Assembly: GCF_013387495.1 (NCBI RefSeq)
Contig: NZ_JABZEE010000049.1
Coordinates: forward strand, 62,001 to 126,000
Length of the DNA stretch: 64,000 nucleotides
Origin: Streptomyces sp. PKU-EA00015
Lineage (GTDB): Bacteria > Actinomycetota > Actinomycetes > Streptomycetales > Streptomycetaceae
Direction of reading: 5' to 3'
The notes beneath the pieces were generated by a model, which worked only from the letters and a program-made list of their open reading frames with translations, ran no database searches and was not told where the DNA came from. Below, piece by piece: positions 7,806-14,875 of the stretch. The position numbers and the translations under genes were made by a program. How positions within the stretch are numbered: the first letter of the stretch is position 1; each line of letters opens with the position of its first letter.

Positions 7806-8642
7806 CTAGTCCACGAACAGGCCGCGCTCCGCCGCCTGCGCGTCGAAGTCCTCGAGCCGCGCCTGGGCGTCCGGGAGGTCGTCGCACATGGCCTCCAGCA
7901 GCACACGCCCGAGCAGCATCGGGGCGCACGCCGTGTCGAAGGCGAGGCCCGTGCCCACGGCGGCGGGGATCAGCAGATCGCTGTGGGCCGCTACCGGCGC
8001 GAACGCCGAGTCCGCGACGGTCACCACCTTCAGTCCGGCCGCGCGCGCGTACTCCAGCGCCGCCACGACCTCCTTGGGGTGGCGCGGCAGCGCGAAGCAC
8101 AGGAGCGCGCTCGCCCCGGCCCGCCGCGCGGAGTCGATGCGGTCGGCGAGCATCGAGCCGCCCTCGTCGAGGAGGCGGACGTCGGGGTGGACCTTGGCGG
8201 CGAAGTACGCGAAGCCGCGGGCCTGCGAGGACGCGGCGCGCAGCCCGAGCACCGGCAGCGGACGGGAGGCGGCGAGCAGCCGCCCGGCGCGCTCCACGAG
8301 GGACGGGTCGGCGAGCATCTCGGCCAGCTGCCGCAGATTCTCGATCTCGGCCTGGACCGCCTGCTGGTACTCGTTGTTCGTGTCCTCGTGCGCGACGGCC
8401 TCCGGCGGCACGACCTCGCGCAGGTGCCTGCGCAGCGCCGGGTAGCCGTCGAAGCCGAGGGCGACGGCGAAGCGGGTGACCGACGGCTGGCTGACGCCCG
8501 CGAGTTCGGCGAGCTCCACGCTGGACAGGAACGGCACGTCCCCGGCCCGGCGGACCATGCTGTGCGCGATGCGCCGCTGGGTCGGGGTGAGGCGGTGCCC
8601 CTCGAAGAGCAGCTGCAGCCGCGCCGCAGGGCTGTCGTTCAT
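7806..8642 (-). CDS. MurR/RpiR family transcriptional regulator
   Basis: A 278-residue regulator. The N-terminal RpiR helix-turn-helix (about residues 1-75) contains LTPTQRRIAHSMVRRAGDVP, then VELAELAGVSQPSVTRFAVALGF. The C-terminal SIS sugar-isomerase domain (about residues 105-260) holds VLGLRAASSQARGFAYFAAK and ALLCFALPRHPKEVVAALEYA. These proteins sense phosphosugars or other metabolites and usually repress catabolic genes. ATG at 8642 follows GAGGGGGA; a TTG further up is less likely. The gene is divergent from pqqA with 268 bases between; a palindrome there may be its own operator. Target genes are unknown. Confidence 0.92.
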   Translation of the reverse strand: MNDSPAARLQLLFEGHRLTPTQRRIAHSMVRRAGDVPFLSSVELAELAGVSQPSVTRFAVALGFDGYPALRRHLREVVPPEAVAHEDTNNEYQQAVQAEIENLRQLAEMLADPSLVERAGRLLAASRPLPVLGLRAASSQARGFAYFAAKVHPDVRLLDEGGSMLADRIDSARRAGASALLCFALPRHPKEVVAALEYARAAGLKVVTVADSAFAPVAAHSDLLIPAAVGTGLAFDTACAPMLLGRVLLEAMCDDLPDAQARLEDFDAQAAERGLFVD

Positions 8643-8686
8643 GCCATCCCCCTCGTCCGGCCCCAACTATTCAGCCACCGACAACT

Positions 8687-8704
8687 CTGCATGACCATAT
8701 GCAG
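8687..8704. promoter_or_regulatory. Palindrome between rpiR-type gene and pqqA
   Basis: CTGCAT (8687-8692) and ATGCAG (8699-8704) form a perfect 6-bp inverted repeat with a 6-base spacer, upstream of the RpiR gene on the minus strand. About 20 bases nearer that gene lies ACTATTCA (8668-8675), which shares CTATTCA with the hutU operator arms. The site may be an autoregulatory operator. No promoter for pqqA is obvious on the plus strand. Confidence 0.4.
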
Positions 8705-8910
8705 CTGCCCGGCGGAGGGGCAAGAGCGGCCCTGACGGGTGAATCCGAGTGGTCGGCCGGGTGCATTGCGTCAAGACTCCGTAACAGAAGGTCGCGGCGC
8801 GCTGCCTCTCGACACTGCGCGGCGGGCGGCTGTGGCGTGTCCCGGTCGTCGGGGGCGCCGGGGCTGCCGTCGGAGCAGGTCCCGACCCACCGCAAACGGA
8901 AGGCAGCACC

Positions 8911-9051
8911 ATGAACGAAGCCGAGGCACTCACGGAGCAGGCCGAGGAGACCGCCGTGGAGACGACGGACGACTCCGCCTGGGAGACCCCGGGGCACACG
9001 GTCGTCGAGACCGCGCGGGAAGTCACCGGCCAGTACAGCGACTCCGTCTAG
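8911..9051 (+). CDS. pqqA: PqqA-like precursor peptide with altered cross-link motif
   Basis: A 46-residue peptide, found by reading the sequence upstream of pqqC. PqqA is the ribosomal precursor of the cofactor PQQ; PqqE joins a Glu and a Tyr held in an E-x3-Y motif, often EVTxY. This peptide has WETP in the middle, as other PqqA do, and near its end EVTGQY (E37 to Y42), so Glu and Tyr are four residues apart rather than three. ATG at 8911 follows GGAAGG. The N-terminus is longer and more acidic than usual. With pqqE missing beyond a stub, the peptide is probably no longer processed, or is used differently. Confidence 0.75.
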   Translation: MNEAEALTEQAEETAVETTDDSAWETPGHTVVETAREVTGQYSDSV

Positions 9052-9071
9052 CCGGCGGGGATGGTGATCGA

Positions 9072-9800
9072 GTGGTGACCACGCTGCTCACCCCGGTCGG
9101 CGACGCCCCCTGGAGCACCGCGGAGTTCGAGTCACGGCTCCGCGCGGTGCCCGAGGAGCGGTACCACGACCGCCACGCCTTCAGCATCCGCATGCACAGC
9201 GGCGCTCTCAGCCGGGCCGAGTTGCGCTGCTGGATCGCCAACCGCTTCCACTACCAGCGCCACATCCCCGTCAAGGACGCCCTGATCACCGCCAAGCTTC
9301 CCACCTGCGCACTGCGCCGCATGTGGCTGCGCCGCATTCAGGACCACGACGGCCTGGACGACGGCGAGGGCGGCATCGAGCAGTGGCTGCGACTGGGCGA
9401 GGCGGCCGGCATCGACCGCGAGACGCTGCTGCGCGGCGACACCGTGCTGCCGGGCGTACGGCTCGCCGTCGACGGCTACGTGAACTTCTGCCGCCTGCGC
9501 CCGCCCCTCGAAGCCGTCGCCGCCTCGCTGACCGAACTGGCCGCCCCGGACCTGATGCGCACCCGCATCGACGCCTTCGAACGCCACTACCCGTGGATCG
9601 AACCGGACGGCCTCGCCTGCTTCCGCTCCCGCGTCTCCCAGGGCGGGCGGGACAGTGCCGAGGCGCTCGGGCTGGTCCTCTCCTGGGCGTGCACCCGCGA
9701 CGACCAGGAACGTGCGGTGGCGGCGCTCCGCTTCAAGTGCGACGTCCTGTGGGCGCTCCTCGACGCCGTTGCCCACGCTCACTGCCCGGAGGGGTCGTGA
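9072..9800 (+). CDS. pqqC: Pyrroloquinoline-quinone synthase PqqC
   Basis: A 242-residue helical-bundle oxidase of the PqqC/TenA-like family that performs the last, cofactorless ring closure and oxidation in PQQ synthesis. It aligns along its length with the Klebsiella enzyme as I recall it: WIANRFHYQ, IPVKDA, RIQDHDG, GIEQWLRLGEA, VLPGVRLAVDGYVNF, SLTEL, HYPWI, FRSR and FKCDVLWALLDA. His92, Glu155, Arg165, Arg187 and Lys222 match the Klebsiella active-site residues His84, Glu147, Arg157, Arg179 and Lys214. His154 is Met162 and Tyr175 is Cys183 here. Tandem GTG codons at 9072 and 9075 are possible starts. It overlaps pqqD by GTGA. Confidence 0.92.
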   Translation: MVTTLLTPVGDAPWSTAEFESRLRAVPEERYHDRHAFSIRMHSGALSRAELRCWIANRFHYQRHIPVKDALITAKLPTCALRRMWLRRIQDHDGLDDGEGGIEQWLRLGEAAGIDRETLLRGDTVLPGVRLAVDGYVNFCRLRPPLEAVAASLTELAAPDLMRTRIDAFERHYPWIEPDGLACFRSRVSQGGRDSAEALGLVLSWACTRDDQERAVAALRFKCDVLWALLDAVAHAHCPEGS

Positions 9801-10069
9801 AGGCGTCGCACGCGGACGGCTGGCAGCCGGCCCTGGCCCCGGTCATCGTGCGCCGCCACGACCAGGTCCGGGGCACGGACCTGCTGGTCCTCCCCGAACG
9901 TGTCGTCGTCCTCACCGGCAGAGCCGCTGTCGTCGTCGAGCTGTGCGACGGGACCCGCACCGTGCGGGCGATAGTCGAGGAGCTGACCGGACGCTTCCCG
10001 GGCGCTCCGGTCGCCACGGACGTCCCGCCGTTCCTCGACCGTCTGCGGCAGGAGGGCTGGCTGCAATGA
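9797..10069 (+). CDS. pqqD: PQQ biosynthesis peptide chaperone PqqD
   Basis: A 90-residue RiPP recognition element that binds the PqqA peptide and presents it to the radical-SAM enzyme PqqE. Visible family features: an N-terminal strand PVIVRRHDQV, the VLPERVVVLTGRAAVVVELCDG winged-helix core (shortened here), TVRAIVEELTGRF, and the C-terminal FLDRLRQEGWL helix. GTG at 9797 overlaps the pqqC stop, and the pqqD stop overlaps an ATG that opens the pqqE stub, so the locus kept its translational coupling. Its usual partner PqqE is not present as a complete gene here. Confidence 0.93.
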   Translation: MKASHADGWQPALAPVIVRRHDQVRGTDLLVLPERVVVLTGRAAVVVELCDGTRTVRAIVEELTGRFPGAPVATDVPPFLDRLRQEGWLQ

Positions 10070-10128
10070 CGTCCGGCGCACCCGGCCGCCCGCTCCGGTG
10101 CCCGCGGACTCACGTGGCGGTCGCGTGA
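10066..10128 (+). pseudogene. pqqE: pqqE start remnant, 20 codons
   Basis: ATG at 10066 overlaps the pqqD stop (ATGA), exactly where pqqE begins in pqqCDE operons. The frame reads MTSGAPGRPLRCPRTHVAVA and stops at 10126-10128. No CxxxCxxC radical-SAM cluster motif follows in any frame I read up to 10665. I infer a truncated pqqE; the assignment rests on position and coupling, since 20 residues are too few for similarity. Confidence 0.5.
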
Positions 10129-10665
10129 GCTGACCACCGATCAGTGGACGGACGGCGTACCAGGAAGGCGAGTTCGGCGGACACCTTCGACGCCGTCGTC
10201 GAACGGGCGTCTGCCCCCGCCCCACAGGGGTGCCGGCCCCACTGACGCGGTCGTGGCCCCGGCCTGGTCGTCGCCTGGCTCGGCATCGTCGGCGTGAACG
10301 CCGCCCACGCGGCGCACCTGTGGCCCTCCCTGGCAGCGGGCTTCACGGCGCCGCAAGTCCGACTGGGAGGAATAGGCCGGGCCGTTGAAGAATGTCGCGG
10401 GGACCGCCGCACCCCCGGCGAGCCGGGGGGCGGGACGACGGCGGTCCCCGCGAAGGACACGGACCGGGTCAGGGCCGGTCTCCGCGTCCGTGGCGTCCAG
10501 GGGTCCGGGAGCCGCTCCGGAAGTCCTTGACGCCGCTGGCTGCCGGCCGGGTTACCTGCCCGGTCCCCCTGCCGACATCCACCAATGTGCCGGACGCGTG
10601 TTAAGCGGGTGCTGCGCGAACGTGTCGCCCTCGTACCGTTTTCACGAAAGGACTTCCGCCGCCGG
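10129..10665. other. Gene-free region after the pqq remnant
   Basis: This 537-base stretch between the pqqE stub and the convergent cystathionine beta-synthase gene holds no recognisable gene. A short segment (about 10262-10370) reads VVAWLGIVGVNAAHAAHLWP, a membrane-like or degraded sequence I cannot name. A strong nested hairpin lies at 10396-10452. No pqqB-like metallo-hydrolase fragment (HxHxDH) was seen. It may be decayed remains of the rest of the pqq operon. Confidence 0.55.
10396..10452. terminator. Nested perfect hairpin, probable bidirectional terminator
   Basis: A 14-bp perfect outer stem (10396-10409 with 10439-10452) encloses a second 8-bp stem, CCCCCGGC (10412-10419) and GCCGGGGG (10422-10429), with a 2-base loop. 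It has no U-tract on either strand, common for Streptomyces. It lies between the pqq remnant and the cbs gene, which converge. Confidence 0.65.
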
Positions 10666-12054
10666 TTACTTGGCGTCGTTCGCGAGGAAGGCGAGCAGGT
10701 CCTGACGGCTCACCACACCCGTCGGCTTGCCCTCGACCAGCACGATCGCCGCGTCCGCGAAGTCGCCGAGCACCGTCATCAGGTCGGCCACGGGCTCGCC
10801 GGAGCCCACCTGGGGCAGCGGGGCGGACATGTGCTTCTCCAGCGGGTCGTGCAGCGAGGCGCGCTGGGTGAACAGGGCGTCGAGCAGCTCGCGCTCGACC
10901 ACCGAGCCGATGACCTCGGCGGCCATCACGTCCGGGTGGCCGGCGCCGGGCTTGACGATCGGCATCTGCGAGACGCCGTACTCGCGCAGCACCTCGATGG
11001 CCTGGCCGACGGTCTCCTCCGGATGCATGTGCACCAGGCTGGGGATGGCGCCGCCCTCCTTGTGGCGCAGCACGTCCCCCACGTTCGCGGAGCCCGTCTC
11101 CTCCAGGAAGCCGTAGTCGGCCATCCACTCGTCGTTGAAGATCTTGGAGAGGTAGCCGCGGCCGCTGTCGGGAAGCAGGACGACCACGATGTCGTCCGGG
11201 CCGAGCCGCTCGGCGACGCGCAGGGCGGCGACGACCGCCATGCCGCAGGACCCGCCGACGAGCAGGCCCTCCTCCTTGGCGAGGCGGCGGGTCATCTGGA
11301 AGGAGTCCTTGTCGGACACGGCGACGATCTCGTCGGTGACGGTCCGGTCGTAGGCGCTCGGCCAGAAGTCCTCGCCGACGCCCTCGACGAGGTAGGGCCG
11401 CCCGGAGCCGCCGGAGTACACCGAGCCCTCGGGGTCGGCGCCGATGATCTTCACACGGCCGTCGCTCACCTCCTTGAGGTAACGGCCGGTGCCCGAGATC
11501 GTGCCGCCGGTGCCGACGCCCGCGACGAAGTGGGTGATCCTCCCCTCCGTCTGCTCCCACAGCTCCGGACCGGTGGTCTCGTAGTGCGAGCGCGGGTTGT
11601 TCGGGTTGGAGTACTGGTCCGGCTTCCAGGCGCCGGGGGTCTCCCGCACAAGGCGGTCGGAGACGTTGTAGTACGAGTCCGGGTGCTCGGGGTCCACCGC
11701 GGTGGGGCACACGACGACCTCGGCACCGTACGCGCGCAGCACGTTGATCTTGTCCGTGGACACCTTGTCCGGGCAGACGAAGATGCACTTGTAGCCCTTC
11801 TGCTGGGCCACGATCGCGAGTCCGACACCGGTGTTCCCGCTGGTCGGCTCGACGATGGTGCCACCGGGCTTCAGCTCGCCGCTCTGCTCGGCCGCCTCGA
11901 TCATCCGCAGGGCGATGCGGTCCTTCACCGACCCGCCGGGGTTGAAGTACTCGACCTTGGCGAGGACGGTCGCCGAAATGCCTGCGGTCACGTTGTTCAG
12001 CTTCACCAGCGGGGTGTCGCCGACGAGGCTGATCATCGAGTTGTGGATACGCAC
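10666..12054 (-). CDS. cbs: Cystathionine beta-synthase
   Basis: A 462-residue cytoplasmic PLP enzyme that condenses serine and homocysteine to cystathionine (reverse transsulfuration). The fold-II catalytic domain (about residues 1-330) shows the PLP lysine in GGSVKDRIAL (K44), the substrate loop PTSGNTGVG, and the phosphate loop GVGTGGTISGTG. The C-terminal part (about 345-462) carries two CBS repeats, e.g. AIEVLREYGVSQMPIVK and DAAIVLVEGKPTGVVSRQDL. GTG at 12054 with GGAGA just upstream is the best start. It is divergent from the SGNH gene. A cysteine synthase with CBS domains is the only alternative, and less likely. Confidence 0.93.
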   Translation of the reverse strand: MRIHNSMISLVGDTPLVKLNNVTAGISATVLAKVEYFNPGGSVKDRIALRMIEAAEQSGELKPGGTIVEPTSGNTGVGLAIVAQQKGYKCIFVCPDKVSTDKINVLRAYGAEVVVCPTAVDPEHPDSYYNVSDRLVRETPGAWKPDQYSNPNNPRSHYETTGPELWEQTEGRITHFVAGVGTGGTISGTGRYLKEVSDGRVKIIGADPEGSVYSGGSGRPYLVEGVGEDFWPSAYDRTVTDEIVAVSDKDSFQMTRRLAKEEGLLVGGSCGMAVVAALRVAERLGPDDIVVVLLPDSGRGYLSKIFNDEWMADYGFLEETGSANVGDVLRHKEGGAIPSLVHMHPEETVGQAIEVLREYGVSQMPIVKPGAGHPDVMAAEVIGSVVERELLDALFTQRASLHDPLEKHMSAPLPQVGSGEPVADLMTVLGDFADAAIVLVEGKPTGVVSRQDLLAFLANDAK

Positions 12055-12188
12055 AGTGTTCTCCGGGGTCTCCGTAATGGTGCGGCCAGCGTATGCCGGA
12101 TGGGCGCTGGATTGGGCGACACCGGCTACGGGGCAGTTAGCTCTAGTACGGCAAGACGGCGGCCTGCGAGGGCCGCGAGGAGGTGGCT

Positions 12189-13208
12189 GTGTCGAGGGCG
12201 AGGGTGGCCAGGCGCATCGCGGCGGGTGCCGCGTACGGCGGAGGCGGTATCGGCGTGATCGGTGCGGCGGCGGTGGGCGTGCTGCTGGCGGAGGTCCAGC
12301 TGGCGAAGCGCTCGGTCGGCGGGGGCACGGCACCCATCCCCCCACGGGGCAACGGCCTGTACGGGATGGCGTTCGGCCGGGACGACCCGCTGTATCTCGC
12401 GGTCCTCGGCGACTCCACGGCGGCCGGCCAGGGCGTGCGCAGGGCCGGCCAGACGCCGGGGGCGCTGCTGGCCTCCGGGCTCGCGGCCGTGGCCGAGCGA
12501 CCGGTCGAGGTCCGCAACATCGCGCTGCCGGGCGCCCAGTCGGACGACCTGGAGCGGCAGGTGACCCAGCTCCTCGCGGACCGCACCCGGACCCCCGACG
12601 TGTGCGTGATCATGATCGGCGCGAACGACGTCACGCACCGGATGCCGCCGACGCAGTCGGTGCGCTACCTGGCGTCGGCGGTGCGCCGGCTGCGGACGGC
12701 CGGGGCGGAGGTGGTCGTCGGCACGTGCCCGGACCTGGGCACGATCGAGCCGGTGTACCAGCCCCTGCGCTGGCTGGCCCGCCGGGTGTCGCGGCAGCTG
12801 GCGGCCGCGCAGACCATCGTGGTGGTGGAGCAGGGCGGGCGCACGGTTTCGCTGGGCGACCTGCTCGGCCCCGAGTTCGCGGCGAACCCGCGCGAGATGT
12901 TCGGCGCGGACAACTACCACCCCTCCGCCGAGGGGTACGCCACGGCGGCGATGGCGATGCTGCCGACCCTGTGCGCGGCCCTCGGCCTGTGGCCGGAGAC
13001 CGACGCGCTGGACGTGGACCGCGACGAGGACATGCTGCCTGTGGCGCGTGCGGCGGCGACCGCCGCCTCGGAGGCGGGCACCGAGGTCACGGGCGCACGG
13101 GCGCCCTGGGCGCTGCTCAAGCACCGCAGGCGCCGCCGTCTCCCGGCGGCGGAGGTGCCCCCGACCCCGGAGAGGGAGCCCGCGGAGGCCCGCGTGGAGA
13201 CGGACTGA
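12189..13208 (+). CDS. SGNH/GDSL hydrolase, membrane-anchored
   Basis: A 339-residue SGNH-fold esterase. Block I is AVLGDSTAAGQG with the catalytic Ser. Block III is IMIGANDVTHR with the oxyanion Asn. Block V is NYHPSAEGY with the catalytic His. Residues about 10-35 form one hydrophobic segment (GIGVIGAAAVGVLLAEVQ), so the enzyme is probably tethered outside the membrane. The basic C-terminus (LLKHRRRRRL) is unusual. GTG at 12189 follows GAGGAGG with five bases between; GTG at 12183 overlaps that site. Substrate unknown; lipid or cell-wall ester hydrolysis is plausible. Confidence 0.88.
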   Translation: MSRARVARRIAAGAAYGGGGIGVIGAAAVGVLLAEVQLAKRSVGGGTAPIPPRGNGLYGMAFGRDDPLYLAVLGDSTAAGQGVRRAGQTPGALLASGLAAVAERPVEVRNIALPGAQSDDLERQVTQLLADRTRTPDVCVIMIGANDVTHRMPPTQSVRYLASAVRRLRTAGAEVVVGTCPDLGTIEPVYQPLRWLARRVSRQLAAAQTIVVVEQGGRTVSLGDLLGPEFAANPREMFGADNYHPSAEGYATAAMAMLPTLCAALGLWPETDALDVDRDEDMLPVARAAATAASEAGTEVTGARAPWALLKHRRRRRLPAAEVPPTPEREPAEARVETD

Positions 13209-13228
13209 CGGCCGTACACTTTTCACTG

Positions 13229-13242
13229 AACAAGCGCTTAGA
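13229..13242. promoter_or_regulatory. KstR2-like TetR operator upstream of thiolase
   Basis: AACAAGCGCTTAGA lies about 104 bases before the thiolase start. It fits the recalled KstR2 consensus AnCAAGnnCTTGnT except at two positions on the right side, and its core AAGCGCTT is a perfect palindrome. TetR-type regulators of acyl-CoA breakdown use such sites. No TetR gene is adjacent, so the regulator would act in trans. Confidence 0.4.
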
Positions 13243-13345
13243 AAAGAGTCCCTCATCACACGGCCCGTACGGTGACCAGGCCGGTACGTACGGGTAACTT
13301 CCCAGTCAGTCAGCCTGACCGTCCTTCTTTTCCCATGGAGCCGTG

Positions 13346-14566
13346 ATGCCCGAAGCCGTGATCGTCTCTGCCGCCCGTTCGCCCATCGGCCGGGCCTTCA
13401 AGGGCTCCCTGAAGGAGCTGCGGCCCGACGACCTGACCGCCACGATCATCCAGGCCGCGCTCGCCAAGGTGCCCGAGCTGGACCCCCGCGACATCGACGA
13501 CCTGATGCTCGGCTGCGGCCTGCCCGGTGGCGAGCAGGGCCACAACCTGGGCCGTATCGTCGCCGTGCGGATGGGCATGGACCACCTCCCCGGCTGCACC
13601 GTCACCCGCTACTGCTCCTCGTCGCTGCAGACCTCGCGCATGGCCCTGCACGCCATCAAGGCGGGCGAGGGCGACGTCTTCATCTCGGCGGGCGTCGAGA
13701 TGGTCTCCCGCTTCGTCAAGGGCAACTCCGACACCCTGCCGGACACGCACAACCCGTTCTTCGCCGAGGCCGAGGCACGCACCGCTGCCGTCGCCGAGAC
13801 CGAGGGCACCACCTGGCACGACCCGCGCGAGGACGGCCTCGTCCCCGACGCGTACATCGCCATGGGGCAGACCGCCGAGAACCTGGCCCGCTGGAAGGGC
13901 GTGACCCGCCAGGAGATGGACGAGTTCGGCGTGCGCTCGCAGAACCTGGCCGAGGAAGCCATCAAGAACGGCTTCTGGGAGCGGGAGATCACCCCGGTGA
14001 CGACCCCCGACGGCACGGTCGTCAGCACGGACGACGGCCCGCGCGCGGGCGTCACCCTGGAGGGCGTCCAGGGCCTCAAGCCCGTCTTCCGCCCCGACGG
14101 CATGGTCACCGCGGCCAACTGCTGCCCGCTCAACGACGGTGCCGCCGCGCTCGTCATCATGAGCGACACCAAGGCCCGCGAGCTCGGCCTGACCCCGCTC
14201 GCCCGCATAGTCTCCACCGGCGTCTCGGGCCTCTCGCCCGAGATCATGGGCCTCGGCCCGGTCGAGGCGTCGAAGCAGGCTCTGCAGCGCGCGGGCCTGA
14301 CCTCCTCCGACATCGACCTGGTCGAGATCAACGAGGCGTTCGCGGCGCAGGTCATCCCGTCCTACCGCGACCTCGGCTTCGACCTGGACAAGGTCAACGT
14401 CAACGGCGGCGCGATCGCGGTCGGCCACCCCTTCGGCATGACCGGCGCGCGGATCACCGGCACGCTGATCAACAGCCTCCAGTTCCACGACAAGCAGTTC
14501 GGCCTGGAGACGATGTGCGTGGGCGGCGGCCAGGGCATGGCGATGGTCATCGAGCGGCTGAGCTGA
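13346..14566 (+). CDS. Acetyl-CoA C-acyltransferase (thiolase)
   Basis: A 406-residue thiolase that cleaves 3-ketoacyl-CoA with CoA, or condenses two acetyl-CoA. All family hallmarks are present: the nucleophile Cys90 in [10 protein letters not shown], the NEAFA motif ([13 protein letters not shown]), the catalytic His in [12 protein letters not shown], and the second Cys in [11 protein letters not shown]. Length is normal for the family. ATG at 13346 is five bases after GGAG; a GTG directly before it is in the same frame. It is a single gene with a possible acyl-CoA-responsive operator upstream. Beta-oxidation is more likely than acetoacetyl-CoA synthesis, but chain-length preference is not readable. 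Confidence 0.93.
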   Translation: MPEAVIVSAARSPIGRAFKGSLKELRPDDLTATIIQAALAKVPELDPRDIDDLMLGCGLPGGEQGHNLGRIVAVRMGMDHLPGCTVTRYCSSSLQTSRMALHAIKAGEGDVFISAGVEMVSRFVKGNSDTLPDTHNPFFAEAEARTAAVAETEGTTWHDPREDGLVPDAYIAMGQTAENLARWKGVTRQEMDEFGVRSQNLAEEAIKNGFWEREITPVTTPDGTVVSTDDGPRAGVTLEGVQGLKPVFRPDGMVTAANCCPLNDGAAALVIMSDTKARELGLTPLARIVSTGVSGLSPEIMGLGPVEASKQALQRAGLTSSDIDLVEINEAFAAQVIPSYRDLGFDLDKVNVNGGAIAVGHPFGMTGARITGTLINSLQFHDKQFGLETMCVGGGQGMAMVIERLS

Positions 14567-14875
14567 GCCGGAGCGGAGGGTAGGGGTCGCCCCGGCGCCC
14601 CCACCCGCAGCGGTGCGAAGGACCGGGCGGATCTGCCGCCCTGACGCGGTCCCGCGGGTCTACGCGCTGTGGATCTCAGTTCGTGACGCAATCTCCCCCA
14701 GGATGTGACCTATCTCCTGGGGGAGACTCTTTTGCCAGGTCAAAGCCTTTTTCCGGCTAAACACAAGGCACAAAGTCCTGTCCAATTCGTGACGTAATGC
14801 ACTGACAGGAGGCGCGGGCACATCGCAAGCTGAGGTAGGAAGTCGGGGGTATCGAGTGAAACCGGGAGTACGTCA
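14567..14875. other. Intergenic region with terminator and short direct repeats
   Basis: This 309-base gap holds the thiolase terminator (14692-14733) and the leader of the next gene. The sequence TTCGTGACG(C/T)AAT occurs twice, around 14680 and 14788, about 108 bases apart, once on each side of the terminator. No gene or RNA was recognised. GTG at 14876 belongs to the next gene; only a weak ribosome site (CGGGAG) precedes it. Confidence 0.5.
14692..14733. terminator. Intrinsic terminator after thiolase gene
   Basis: TCTCCCCCAGGA (14692-14703) pairs perfectly with TCCTGGGGGAGA (14715-14726), loop of 11 bases, followed by CTCTTTT. This is a classical hairpin with a short T-run on the plus strand, 125 bases after the thiolase stop. 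Confidence 0.8.

Noticed and set aside
9061-9078. ATG at 9061 as the pqqC start
   Set aside because: It is in another frame and ends after five codons; the GTG codons at 9072/9075 are in the pqqC frame.
10294-10530. Small open frame after the pqq remnant
   Set aside because: It runs through the nested hairpin, has no ribosome site and no recognisable protein features beyond a short hydrophobic start.
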